This document shows positions 25,701-37,700 of a stretch of DNA of 64,000 bases, piece after piece. A program made the translations under genes and the position numbers. The notes beneath the pieces were generated by a model, which was given only the letters and a program-made list of their open reading frames with translations, made no database searches and was not told where the DNA came from. The DNA comes from Diploscapter coronatus. Taxonomy: Eukaryota; Nematoda; Chromadorea; Rhabditida; Rhabditidae. Location: positions 62,697,249 to 62,761,248 of the forward strand of contig OZ038423.1 of the NCBI GenBank assembly GCA_964036155.1, written 5' to 3'. How positions within the stretch are numbered: the stretch's first letter is position 1; each line of letters starts with the position of its first letter.

Positions 25701-28008
25701 AGTTCACATTTAAATTCAAATTGAATACTAATGAATTTTCCCTGCAAAATATTTGCACGTCATAATTTCGATAGACGGGGCGATGTTTATATGCCTCAAA
25801 TACTCGATTCTCATTTTGGTCTCAAATTAGCAGCAGTCGATTTTATCACCAAATTCGCAGTCAGTTTTTGTAGTACTATATAGAGTAGGCTAATCCTCTT
25901 AGTTCCGGAAAGGGAAAGGGGCTGATAAATTTTATAAAACGCATTTGGAATAAAAAAGCTACGTGAATGAGTGGACAAGTGAGCAAGCACGTTGGCCACT
26001 TCCTCGTTCATTCGCGGAATGTTTGAAATGCCCGAATTTAAAGGTCTTCTAATGTTTTGTGCTCCACTTTGTATGATGACGTAATCCTTGAAACTCGACT
26101 CTTTCATTGTCATTTTATTTCCTGTTTGACTGAATGAAATGTCCAATTATGGCATTTAGTGTTGCTCCCTGCCCTATTGTCTAGTCATTTCAAATGGCAA
26201 CTTGAATTCTTTGCGATCGTCGACAAAATAGTGTAGAGAAAGATACCATACTCCATTCTTCTATGATAGTTTCGCGAAATTTTAGCATTATAAGTTCACG
26301 AAAATTTCACATCGTCTTTCAAACCCTCCTTCTATTCGATTTCAATCTAATTAGACTATTCTTTTTTGTTTCCTCCATTGCAAATCTCATCCCCAGCAGC
26401 ACTTTCTTCGAATTGTCAATTTGTCGACAGAACACATGGAATTGAGCAGATTAGATCAATTGCATGAATTAGTGGCTGCAAACTAAAAACAAAGACTCCA
26501 TTTGGGAATCGAGCAGTGATTGTAGGGCAGCTAGTTCGGCAGTTTTGAACCGAGGAATAATTATTCCAGAAGGAATTCGCTATCCATCTCAATGCACGAG
26601 AAGAATGATATTTTCAATTGCTTACTGCACTGATTGTGAGAAGGGGAATTGAAAACCTCTAGACGCTGCCATCACTCAAAATCATCGCGAAATTCCCCAG
26701 GGCCGAATTCGAAAATCTATAAGGAAAGGGGAAAGGCTGCAGACTGCAGTACATTCGTGGAGACCGATGAAACAAGTAAGGATATCAAATTATGCACAAT
26801 ATGTAATTTGCATCGATATCCAGAGGAAAAATAAAATGAAAGAAAACTAAAAAAGAAAGTCCCATCATCGACTCAACAGATTTGAATGATTGTTAAAGAG
26901 CAGATTATTCCAATTACCTTCGAAATTTCTTCTGACTTTGAATGTAATTCGTCAATAGGCTTCGAGTGATCTGCTTATCACAAATTTCAAAGTTTATGGT
27001 TTGCAATATTTTTCAGTGTGAATTGTAACTTGTAAATTTTCTAGAAATCTGCTCAGCTAGATAAAATATTCATTCAAAAGTAAAACTATTTGAATATATA
27101 TGGTCACGCTTGTATACTATGATCCCCTTTAAAATTATACACTAAATGACTTGTAAAATTGAGGCCATTATTTTTTAACCTTAGTCAAAATGTCAAATAT
27201 CATATTGCTTACCACCACATATGAATTTCCAAATTCTTAAGCGCCCAATTAAGGCTCAAAATATAAGAATCGAATTAAGCTGAAAACAGACAACATTCGC
27301 GAGAACACTTTGCATTGCATTGCATATTCATGTTAAATTCGAAGACAGCTTTCATAGTTCGCCCAATTCTGCCAATTTTAGACAAGCAGAATGATTCATG
27401 AACTAGCTGAAATTCAATCAAAAATTACTTCTTCAATCTTTCCGCCTTCACTCCAAATCTCTTCCTTGCATAGCTCGTTTCGTTTCATTTCATATCGTGT
27501 TTAGTTATTTATTCGTGGTGATCTAGCGCAGTGGTTGCATGGCTTCAAATTCGCCCCCACCTCGACCTAAACCAAGGGATTTAAGAAATGTTGGTAGTGG
27601 GTAAAACCACGAAAAATCTGTCTAAAATCCCTCGGCTATTGCACACAACGACAGTCTGTCCTCGGGACGGGCCACTAGTCCTGTGTGGCTAGGATAGGCC
27701 GACTGCCTCATCCTAGTGGGAACAAGGCTAGGAAATTTTCTAGTAATTTATTCCTCGATTCGCGTTAGAGGAGCCCGAAAAGCGTACCTATTAAATGAGA
27801 ACTTGATTTAGGTTTTCAGATTGAACGTTTCATTTGGCTCTGTCTAATTTGAGACGATCGCTGACTACCCCGCTACCCGGACCATATTCCAGCTATAGTT
27901 CGTCAATTCCTTCCTAATCTCCCCTTCCCCTCCATCCTACGGCTTCTTCCCTCCCCCTCTCCCTATTCCCCTCCCTTCCCTTTCCCAAGTCCAACTCCTT
28001 GCTCCGCC
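22762..28008. other. Intergenic region, no gene recognised
   Basis: About 5.2 kb between the divergently transcribed lectin and neuropeptide genes. It contains copy B of the dispersed repeat (23178-23488) and a GC-richer patch at 27515-27780. Several open stretches (for example 24414-24764 +, 25811-26146 -) lack homology, signal peptides with ATG, or splice-linked partners, and I do not call them genes. Confidence 0.5.
23178..23488 (-). repeat. Dispersed repeat, copy B
   Basis: Nearly identical to 9661-9971 over about 310 bp, same orientation. The minus-strand frame is open across the copy. The differences are scattered single bases; similarity stops abruptly at both ends. Confidence 0.8.
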
Positions 28009-28025
28009 TCCATTCATTCTCTTCA
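28009..28025 (+). other. Candidate trans-splice acceptor of flp-9
   Basis: A pyrimidine-rich tract ends in TCTCTTCAG 10 bases before the start ATG at 28036. This spacing is typical of nematode spliced-leader acceptors. Confidence 0.45.
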
Positions 28026-28035
28026 GCCTGTGACC

Positions 28036-29621
28036 ATGCGGTGTCTTCTTTACCTCCTATTTTCGCTCCTTCTTCTAATTGAATATTCAGTTCTGCAGGT
28101 ATGTTCATGCTCATGTTTAGGTGTTCATTCACATCATTGCTGTGCTTATCATTCAATAATTCATCCCGCACCTTTTTGGATGAGCATTACTAATCGCGAA
28201 GACCATGTGTTGCACTCAAAGAAGCACTAGGCAATGGCATCACAAATGTGAAGAAGTTGGTTAATTGGCAGGGCAATTAGAGGGCCATAATGAGTGCAGA
28301 GTGCAAAGCTGCTACTCTCATTAGTTAAATTGAAACTGAAACAGAACTGAATGCTAGCATAAGTGTGAATAAGTGAATAGGACAAGTAGTTGAGAGGCAT
28401 AGGAAACACATGCATGGGTGATGAAGATCAATATCATAGAGATCATTCACTTCAAATAATACTCCACTCACCGCTTTTAATCATTATATTGGCTGGGCAA
28501 TTTAGAATCTAATGTTAAAGGTGATCAATAATTGCATAATATCGTAGTTACGCCTATCCGGTGCATTATTTCTCCAAACTAGAATAGATATTTTACCTAA
28601 GAAAGTCCGTTTCCTTATTTTTCGTTGGATTTTGGCCGAATATGATGTCTATGTTGGAAGAGCGGACCTCCTTTGCATAACCTTTCATTTTTCACAAAGC
28701 ATTTGCATAGATCAAGGCGAGAAGAAGAATAAGCTGGTTGTCTGTGTTCGAGGTGACACAATCGCACAAAAGAATGGGTTCATTCCCTGTGATTTTGGAT
28801 ATTTTCGAATTCAAATCCTCTCAAACCTTATCCCCTTATCTTCCTTTTCTTTCATTGCTCGGATATTCCATTTGTCTGAGCATCAAATGTTTCTTCTTGT
28901 TCGCCTTCATGCTTTCTTTCCCTTATTCTTCACATTTCATTAGATTTCTTCGCGTGCCTTGCAAATTGAATCGTGCCTCGTTGCGATTGCCTCTTTGCCG
29001 CTGTGCCTCTGCCTCACGATCTGTGCGAATTCAGTGATTTGCCTGCTTTTTTCGGCTGATTTGCCCTATTCCTGCCTCTGCTCTCAACTCTACCCTCGGG
29101 CGTCCGATTTTTAAATAAAAAGGCGAGAAAAAGATTATTCGCGCATTCTTTGAACATCGCAAAAAATGCAGAAAAAGTAGGGGGGAAATAGCAATAGATT
29201 TGGACATTTCTCATCATTTACATCATAGTGAAATGTGTGAATTTCAGATTGAGGCATTGGAAGTAAGGACATTCTGCAACGAGCCACAAAATGAAGCACT
29301 GTGTGAGCAGTTGATTGAGGAAATTAGGAGGAATCAAAATGATATCAGTCAGCCTAAACTATCAGTGGTAAGTCATTTAAAGATACCTTTTTCAAACAAT
29401 TAGATCGTTTTTTAAGAACTTCTAGATAAGTTTCTATACTTTATCCTTAGTAAACTCGCTTCTTACGAATAATTTCTTTGCCAAATTGTTGGTTCGAAAA
29501 GAAGGTATTGATGAATTTTCAGCCCGAAAAACGTAAGCCTTCATTCGTTCGTTTCGGAAAGCGATCGGCAGCTCCATCGAGGGACGAGATTCTCCTGAGG
29601 CAAATGGCCGACTGGAACTAA
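28036..29621 (+). CDS. flp-9: FMRFamide-like neuropeptide precursor (KPSFVRF-amide)
   Basis: Three exons, 28036-28098, 29248-29367 and 29523-29621, encode 93 residues. Exon 1 is exactly the signal peptide (MRCLLYLLFSLLLLIEYSVLQ). Exon 2 is an acidic spacer with two cysteines. Exon 3 carries KRKPSFVRFGKRS: a KR-flanked peptide whose C-terminal Gly supplies the amide, giving KPSFVRF-amide. In C. elegans this peptide is the product of flp-9, where two copies are encoded; here only one copy is present and the tail after the last KR is 18 residues. Phases match (0 at both junctions) and the donors are GTATGT and GTAAGT. The product is released from neurons and acts on G-protein coupled receptors, by family knowledge. 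The first intron is 1.15 kb, long for this window, and may hold regulatory sequence. Confidence 0.92.
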
Positions 29622-31449
29622 ACCACGATGCCTTGGCCGATGCTGTAAAATAGATCACCAGGCCAGTCAACCAGTGAACAACCAGGACAACAAGCAGACG
29701 CCTCCTCAACCAATCATCTCCTTCATTGTTCCGGATAATCAAAGTTGCGCAATAGACACTCAATCTCAATCCCATTCACTCTTTTTGTCAGATTCTATGT
29801 ACTCAAATACAGACATTCGTATTGTTGTTGCTCAATCAAGTGATGCATTGCAAAAAGTGATGAAACCACTAGGGGATATTTGATGATTTGCTGCAGAAGA
29901 AAATGGGGATGTTTGCGTGTTGGAAGACCACTGACGTGCAGTTCTCGGGTGGGAGGATGAAATCACAGCGATCAGGGCCAAGTGCGGAATGACAGCAGTC
30001 AGTCAGAGTGAGCCCCGAGGCAATGGGAAAGTCGCACGACTAGCAGAACTCATTGCGAGAATTGGAGGGAGAATGGGAAGGCGAAATGGCAATCCATCGA
30101 GGGTGGAGGTAGTGCTGCTGCCGTGATTTATGCCCGCACTAGCAATTCCGCAAAGTAACAACGAACAACCCGACAAAGGCCGACGCATAATCCTCATTGA
30201 AAAATCACTACAGCGCAAACAGATGAAGTCATTCCGTAACTCTGGCGATAAATTTGGAAAACATTTGACTAATATTAGGGCTTAGAATTGTAGTGCCTTA
30301 TCGATTCAGAAGCAAGCAAGAATGAGCTAATGCACTCACTCGGAGTCTGATATCGCTCGATCTCGAACAATCTCTATTCTTTGTGCTCGTAAATTGCTTG
30401 TGCATTTCTCACGAAGGCTAGACTTGCTCATCAGATAAGTGAAGTAATAGAAAGATCATGCAGTAATTGGCAGATTGTGCAGATTCGTATAATCAAGGCA
30501 ATTATCCAAGCCCTACTGTTAGCTTTTAGAATGCTGTCATCTTCGATACCCTTTTTTTGTATTTTGAACGTGGCAATGAGCCTCATTCCATCGTCAGTGT
30601 ATGTGTGCATGTGTGTATTGCCTATCTGCTTGTTTTCTCGCCTCCTTCTGCAGTCATTCCTATATTCTTTTGCCTCTCACTCTCTCTATTACCTTCCACC
30701 CTAATTTTGTGCGCTGAACATGCATTCATATTTTATTTTATTTGTTTTTGAAAATCAAACGAGTAAGCTATTTGAAGGAAGCAAGTTTGGTGATGCTATG
30801 TTTACGTACCAGCCTTTCAATTGAATAAGTGATATGATTATGCACTGGGTCTCCACGTAATTCTGTGCAAGGATTCGTATTTTCTCAGGGAAAAATCCAA
30901 AATTGGTAATTCTGAGATTTACATACAAAATACGGTAAAAACGTTCTATGCAATCATAAACAACTATATGATTCCTGAGTTGTTTAGTAAAGGAACAATA
31001 TTAAACTTCCATGGTAAATTTGCACGTAACTATGCAACAATAGTCAAATAGTTATTGAAAAATGATCGATTCAAATATTGATGGGCTGGCTGAGCAAATC
31101 GGCGACCTGTTGATGTGAAGCATGGGGAATTGACAGGGGAAGGATGAATGAGAGAAAACCATTCGTAGGTAGATCACCAACTATGGACAGCTCTAAAATT
31201 GTGCATTTTCAAAATTCCAAAATAATGATTTTATCACTATTTAAAATAATTAAATATTCCACACAAATTTTGAAGATCTAAATGTGTAGCATAATAAATT
31301 ATTCACGTATAAACATCATCCTAGCAAAAGCTAAACTAGAAATACTATGGTACAAAAATGCAAACTCAAAGAATGACTAGATACTCGTACCTTTTCCATT
31401 CATTCAGTTTATAATGTAGCCCTATTGTTGGCCGTTTAGGCATTATTCA
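29622..31449. other. Convergent intergenic region; one weak small ORF
   Basis: It holds the 3' UTRs of flp-9 (+) and of the zinc-finger gene (-). The only item of note is a minus-strand single-exon ORF at 30003-30196 (63 residues) with a hydrophobic start ending in an Ala-Ser-Ala-like cleavage site; no homology was recognised and it is listed as a finding rather than called. Confidence 0.5.
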
Positions 31450-34400
31450 TTAAATTTGATGCATTTTGTTTTTATTACCTATGGCTGCCAGTTGAGGGAC
31501 AGCGGCAGAAATGTGAAGAGGAAGTCGATTGGCGAGGGGAATCGAGATGGGAATGGCTGTAGCTGTGGCTGTGGGTGCAGACGGGAAACGAGCAGAAACA
31601 GAGGGGGAATGGGATGATGCGAGCCATTCTCGGGCTGAACACACACTCAGCACCAGATGAGCGTTCACGATACTACATCCATCTGAAACGGATAAAACAC
31701 ACTATAAATCTTTTTTGTCGGAATAATTAAGAGGCAATAAAAGGCTAAAAATTGCAGACGCAATAATTAGCACATTTTAGCAAATGTGTTTCCATTTTAT
31801 GCAAAGATATTTCGGGTTATTCGAATTTACCGACATTTCTCTTCTCAAATTGTCGGGTGACGAAGATGTGTCAATGCGTAAAATATCAGTATTCTCTATC
31901 ATGTGAGAGTTTACTTTAGAAGAATGTCATTTTGAAACAATAAAATGATGTGCAGGTCGAATTACTTTCAAAATATGTTCACTCAGACTCCGATGATGTG
32001 TGTTCGCAATGTTGAGAATAGAACAGCGCAAATATCAAAATTCTCACATATTTGATGATGAGTGAATGTTTTATATTTTATGGAAAATGGAACGGAATAA
32101 ATTAAAAATATCAAAATTCTTACCATCTGAATTTAATTCCAAATCCTGTATATTTTCATCATCATGGTCTTGTAAATCACCAATGTCAATCATATTCTTG
32201 CTATCTTCGGCATTTCCCATTGTTTTGCTCGTCTTCTGATTAGTTCTGAATTTTATAAGTAGTGATTAGTTTCCATACTATTTTCTACTTATTGCCAGTG
32301 ATCTCCTTGGGACTCTGCAGCTTCTTCCAATGCACCTCCTCAACATGTGCTTTGTCGTCATTCATCTCCTTCTGGCAATATCGACAACTAAACCATTTCC
32401 ATTCATCGGGCCACTCGTTTCATTACCCCCAATCACTCCCGTTTATGTGGTCTGTCAGTAACCAACTAATATCACACTCCGGCTCACTTGCAGCAATAAT
32501 TTACGCAGAATTGTTTTCGTAATACGTTTGGCAATAAAATATCGCGCGGTTTCATAATTCTGACGTGTGCAGTAACGTCGGTTTCTAGCGGAGCAGATAA
32601 AAAATATAGCAGCGGACAAAAGTATTGGATACCCCTCTCATATCTGCGCGTATTGTCAGCCATTCGCCCATATTGTTGCAGTTTGGATTAAGATGAAATT
32701 TGACACAAATAAGAGCATATGTAAGACCTACAAGTATGCCAAGTTTTAACTCAACTCTATGAGTACATATATAAGCCTGAATTGAATGTCAAACGGATAT
32801 TAGGGTGACTCAATACTTGTGTTTGCCACTGTACATACATTTTTCCAATATATAAAAAAATAGAAATATTTCACTTATCCTTTACGAAATGATAAAATAA
32901 TCAAACTTACACATTTTTCGAATGCTCGTCCTTGATGTGCTGTCTCAATTCGGTTGCACTCTTCATTCCTTTTTCACAATTCTTACATTTCCAATCATGA
33001 CAATGCTCCTTCTTCAGATGACGTTCCAACTGAAATAAACAAATTGTATTTGTAAATCATGATGAAATTGAGAGTAGAAAGAGTAAAGATAAAAAATAAA
33101 ACTTGAGGATCATAACAGCAAGGAAACTTTCTACTTGTACCTTGATAGGTTAATAAATTTCTTTACCTGAATTCTCTGAGCAAAAACAGATTGACACGCG
33201 ATGCACAGAAACGAGCCCAGTTTGTTGCATGAATTTTCGTGGGATCTGAAGACAGCTTGTGATAGCTTGAAAAATGATAGAAAATAACCTCAATAGACTT
33301 TTATTTGGGAACGTGGCAGAGCAATTTGTACAGACATGAGCCTCTTCTCGACATCGCATAGAGTGCTGCAACAGAGCTCGTCTGCCCTCAATCGTCTCCT
33401 TGCAGCGATCACATCGAAATATCGCGTGCACTCCCTGAAAATATATTATTTGTAAAACATCACTCAACACTTAGACAGACTCTTGACATTAAGCGAAACA
33501 ATACAATAAAACAAATGCATATTTAAAACTAAAATAACGAAGATCAGGTTAAGTAAGGTGAAGAAAATGCGAAACTAGATTCAAGCTGCTGGAGCGATAA
33601 TCGCTTTTTACGACGATCTTCTATGTGATTTTCCAAAAGAGGATGGAAGATAATTTAAATAAAATTATGCGATAAGTTTTTCACCTCTACATGTCGATTG
33701 AGGTCGAAGGAATTGTAAAATGAATTTCCACAGTGAGGACAGGGGAACAGTTTGACAAGTCGCGAGCAAGGAATTGATAATTGAGGAGTAGGAGACGAAA
33801 TACTCGTAGATGTGGAAGGATTATTGATAATCGCATTTCCTGATGGTGAACTAAACTTGATCAGGATAAAATGTCAATAGACCAAAAAATACCTTTTCCC
33901 ATTAGTTTCTGATTTCAAGTTCAATGAAGATGAGTCTTCATCTGGGTGTTTTCTCGCAATATGTCTTATCATATGAGCCTAATGAATTATTGAGATTCTT
34001 TAATAAGTCAAGGACTGATCAACCTTCTGGACGAATTTCTCCTGGCAAAATGCACAATTCCATTCCCTCAGACCAAGATGAGTCAATTGATGTCTTTGCA
34101 AATGAGATAAACGGGGAAACGTCTCAAATCATCACTCAATATAATCGATTTCAAAACAAATTCCAACCTTATCACAAAGAGAGCATGTCAAATGCCGATT
34201 GCTCAGTTCGGGTTCCACCCGATTGGTGTGCATTCGAGCAACATGTTTCGTCAGGTACCTGAAAATTTCGATTTTATTGAGTGGCTAAGAAGAATTAAAG
34301 AATGAGCTTATAATGATATGCAAATCGATACGGGAATTGTTGGTAACTTTTCTTTAATCTTTCAGTTCATATATTGTTATAAAAATCATGATATCCTTAA

Positions 34401-34485
34401 GCCATCATAATGAAATTGCACATGTAAATTGGTACCTTTTATGAGTGAACTTCTTGCTGCACTGCTCGCAATTGTGCACTACCAT
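31450..34485 (-). CDS. Eight-finger C2H2 zinc-finger protein
   Basis: Ten exons join exactly into 396 residues plus stop: 34436-34485, 34168-34258, 34024-34122, 33893-33978, 33685-33850, 33289-33434, 33167-33245, 32911-33029, 32124-32245, 31450-31682. Starting at MVVHNCEQC, eight finger units follow: six classical C2H2 (for example CSLCDKTFPRLSHLQRHQLTH without a break, and CAFCQEKF) and two C2HC units (CDRC...HSMRC, CTNC...HENSC). A Ser/Pro-rich spacer separates fingers 3 and 4. The C-terminal third is acidic (about 310-350), then rich in Ala, Ser and Pro. The likely role is a nuclear DNA- or RNA-binding regulator; I cannot name an orthologue. It lies 209 bp after the atg-7 stop on the same strand with its own acceptor, which suggests the downstream gene of an operon. 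A 222-bp Tc1-like element sits in the intron 32246-32910. Confidence 0.88.
32610..32831. mobile_element. Tc1/mariner-type MITE in a zinc-finger gene intron
   Basis: The ends are imperfect inverted repeats: left CAGCGGACAAAAGTATTGG, right (reverse complement) CAGTGGCAAACACAAGTATTG. The right end is followed by TA; the left is preceded by TA plus one extra base. No transposase frame is present. Confidence 0.65.
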
Positions 34486-34507
34486 CAATAAGTCTAGTCT
34501 AGAGCCA

Positions 34508-34515
34508 CTGAAAAT
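34508..34515 (-). other. Candidate trans-splice acceptor between atg-7 and the zinc-finger gene
   Basis: On the minus strand CATTTTCAG precedes the first zinc-finger exon, 22 bases before its ATG. It lies about 100 bp downstream of the atg-7 polyadenylation signal, the spacing seen at SL2 sites of nematode operons. Confidence 0.5.
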
Positions 34516-34616
34516 GAAAATATTTTGTTAGGAACTATTTCTGAAATATAGCGACTTTCGGTGATGTGATTAACCGATTTGTCATCGAAATTTTTCAATA
34601 TAAATCAAAGATAAAA

Positions 34617-34622
34617 TTTATT
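34617..34622 (-). terminator. Candidate polyadenylation signal of atg-7
   Basis: AATAAA on the minus strand, about 95 bases after the atg-7 stop codon and about 100 bases before the next gene's acceptor. Confidence 0.55.
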
Positions 34623-34716
34623 TCCAAAATGAATAGTATACAAAATTATGACCGTTTATAGCAGAGGGAAATGCAAAATGTAAATGTTGATCTCAAATCA
34701 TCAGGTAGTTGAAATA

Positions 34717-37700
34717 TCACAGAGAAGAGGCAACGGAATCGGAGTCCTCGAAATCGATGTTCACATTCTGGGCCGAGTTCTGCAACTCGTTCAGACCGGA
34801 TACGGACTCCAGTACGAGGGGATCGTTCAGCACCTGAGTATTGAAAATAATAGGTCGAAGAAAAAGAATCCGATATTTTCATTTTTTAACAAATTTCTAT
34901 CTTCATAGCTATAGAATGAGTGCACAAGTTTTCTAGTTTTTAATTGTGAGATAACGATAGATTTTCAACTATTCACTTCAATTCCAAAAATTATTAACTG
35001 TAATGTAATAATGAAAAATAGCAACGAGTAAAATTAATTAAGATCATCAAATAGTTCGGTTTTATTTCATTTTGAAAAAAAATGCTTACCTGTTTCAGAA
35101 ATCCAATTCTATCATTCTCGTAAGCAGCTAACACCGAATCTCCACATGCAACGCATTTTGAGAATTGTCGAACGCAGGGAGTCAGCTGAAGAAAATATTC
35201 ATAATTCTTCTATCGTCTGTTCTCGTAAAAAGAGTTTGAAAAAATTGAATGCATTATTAAAGTGCATAACCTGGCGACAAATGTCTGTATCTCCACTCCT
35301 TCACTAATCCGGAGCAGCCAAATTCTTCATCTCTCCATCAAAATTAAAGTCCTCATCAAACAAACAGTTAAATTTTGAGGTGAAAGAAGAATTCGACTGC
35401 TACGAAGAAATGAAGGAGTGGAAATACAGATATTTGTCGTCAGACTATTTGCTCTGATGATGTATTCAAATTTTGTTCAATTGCGATTTTTTCGGGAACG
35501 GTCACGTCGCGGGAAACAAACTATATGCAATGAAACTATAATAAAACCTGTTGGAATTTGAAGATGAACCCGCGAATTTGGTGAGGAGTGGCGCCGAACA
35601 AAGAGGATGAGTCGTCCTGCTCTCCGATGCAGGCGGCTGCTTCTGAGGGACTCTCTGCCTGCAGCACCGAGGCAACCAACTCAACTGCTGTTCCACTCGC
35701 TATCATCGACAGACCGGGACGAGATACCTGAAGAATCAATCATATTATTCGAAAGAAGGCATTCCATGTCCTAAGCAAATATGATTAGACACACTTTTAC
35801 GAATTTTCTGACTGCTTAAAGTTATTTGTTTCAAATAAAGAACATTTCATTTCAACCGGTTGAGTCAAATTTAGCGATAAGAGTACTTTTTGAGAAATGC
35901 AAAATTTGAACTGAGTGTTGTTTTGTTAACTCGAGTGAAGAGTATGCCCAATCAGTGTTTTACTATTTAAAATTTCCTGAAAAATATACTCTAGCCAAAT
36001 GAGTGATTTTTATCATTTAAAGAAATTGTTAAAAATGGCCGAACCGTGCACTGCTGATCGAGTGTCCTATCTGCGGTGGAATTTCCTGGTGCCGTCACAT
36101 CAGAGCAGAAATAGCAGGCCAAATCCGAATAGGGAATGTGGAGAGAAGTTGGGGAAGACGAAGACGAGGGGGATTCTGAAAAGTGGAAAGATCAGCTATT
36201 CCTCGTGTGGATGGAAAATCAAGCATAATTTAGGTCAATGTGAGGAGCAATAGTATTCGTTTTCCATTCGTTATCTCTAATTCTTATTCTGCTGTTGCAG
36301 GTTGCGAATTGAAAAACGAAACTAAATAGTAATAAATGATCTTTTCGAGAAAAAACAATATCCAAGTACCTTTGGATGATGATTCCTTCTTGCGAATTCC
36401 GTGTCGAATAACCACGTAATTGTCGAATCCGAGGGCTACACTGTAGGCAAACTGAAACTTGTCGAATCTTCCAACGAGCTGATTCAAAAACTTACCTTAG
36501 AATGTCGATTTGCAAGTAAAGTAGGCAGCCAACGTGCTTCTCGGCTGTCGAGGGCAAGGAAGAGCACATCGTGAGAGGAAATCAAGTCCTCCAATTGCTG
36601 AACGGTCTGTTCCAACTGGGGGGTGTCTGAAATTTCCTGGGATTAAATGAAAAACATATGCATTGTAGCGAAATTCAAATGCTAAATAATCCTAGAATTC
36701 CGTGCAGATTTCATAGAAAGATTTTCTTCAATTATCTTTTACCTTGATAAAAACTGAACCCAAATGAAATGTTTTGTGATTATGTCGAGATAAAATCCGT
36801 ATTCATTGGACACATTTGAGTATAAGCTATACCATAAAACTAATGCTAGAAAGAACTTCGAGAAATATGAACGTCTGTTTGATTTTATGAGACATAAGAA
36901 AAGGTAAATTTTAAAAATGACAAACCAACCCTTCTCATCGATAGTATGCCCGGGCATAGGCACAGTGAGATGATGCCACTCTGCCTGCACACTCGGGAAT
37001 ATTCTCTTCAATGCATCTGCTGCGACTTCAGCCTTCTTCCGACCATTCTGAGCGTCAGAAAACTCAGACAACGACTGTCTAAAAGATTCAAATGATTCTG
37101 CAAATTAGAAAGCCGCATTGGCTTTATCACATTTCATCTTGTGTTGCTATGAAATGTATGGTTATAGTGAAAAACGATTAGTTTTTCTACGAATGCATAA
37201 ATTAGTTGAATATTCAACAGCAAGAAAACTTGGTCTTGAAAATTAGATAAGAATTTAGGAAAGTCAAAAATGTCCTACCTGACAGGATTACTGTAGCTGA
37301 CAAATCCATTATCGATGAATGTTATTTGACGAACTCCATAACCCAACAGACATCGCGCGATGTTGCAGCCAAGAGTGCCTGCTCCGAATATCAAGAACTG
37401 AAAAATTCTTCATTGAAAAAAACAAGGAAAATAAAACTTTGGTCTGCTTGAATCGTTGAATTTTCATGTCAGGAACGAGTCGCCATTTGATGAGAGAGAC
37501 ATTCAGATCTACTGCCTGGTCCATCAGTCTGGTCGGGTCGAGATGGTCTTTGAGTTTGACGACGCGAGGTCGCAACTCATTCTGAAAATCTCGTTCCCAG
37601 CCAACAGCAGAAGGAGTTTTTTCGATCTGAAACAATAAAGAAAGTAACAAGTCTGATGAATATTCATTTCTCAAATAGAAGTTCTTGAAAAGAACGTGAC

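Noticed and set aside
32262..32522. Plus-strand frame with a hydrophobic start
   Set aside because: It starts at GTG, lies antisense in a zinc-finger gene intron and has no homology.
35999..36253. Plus-strand open frame of 84 codons starting MSDFYHLKK
   Set aside because: It is antisense to the atg-7 exon that holds CYFCSD and the catalytic Cys; the minus-strand reading is the conserved one.
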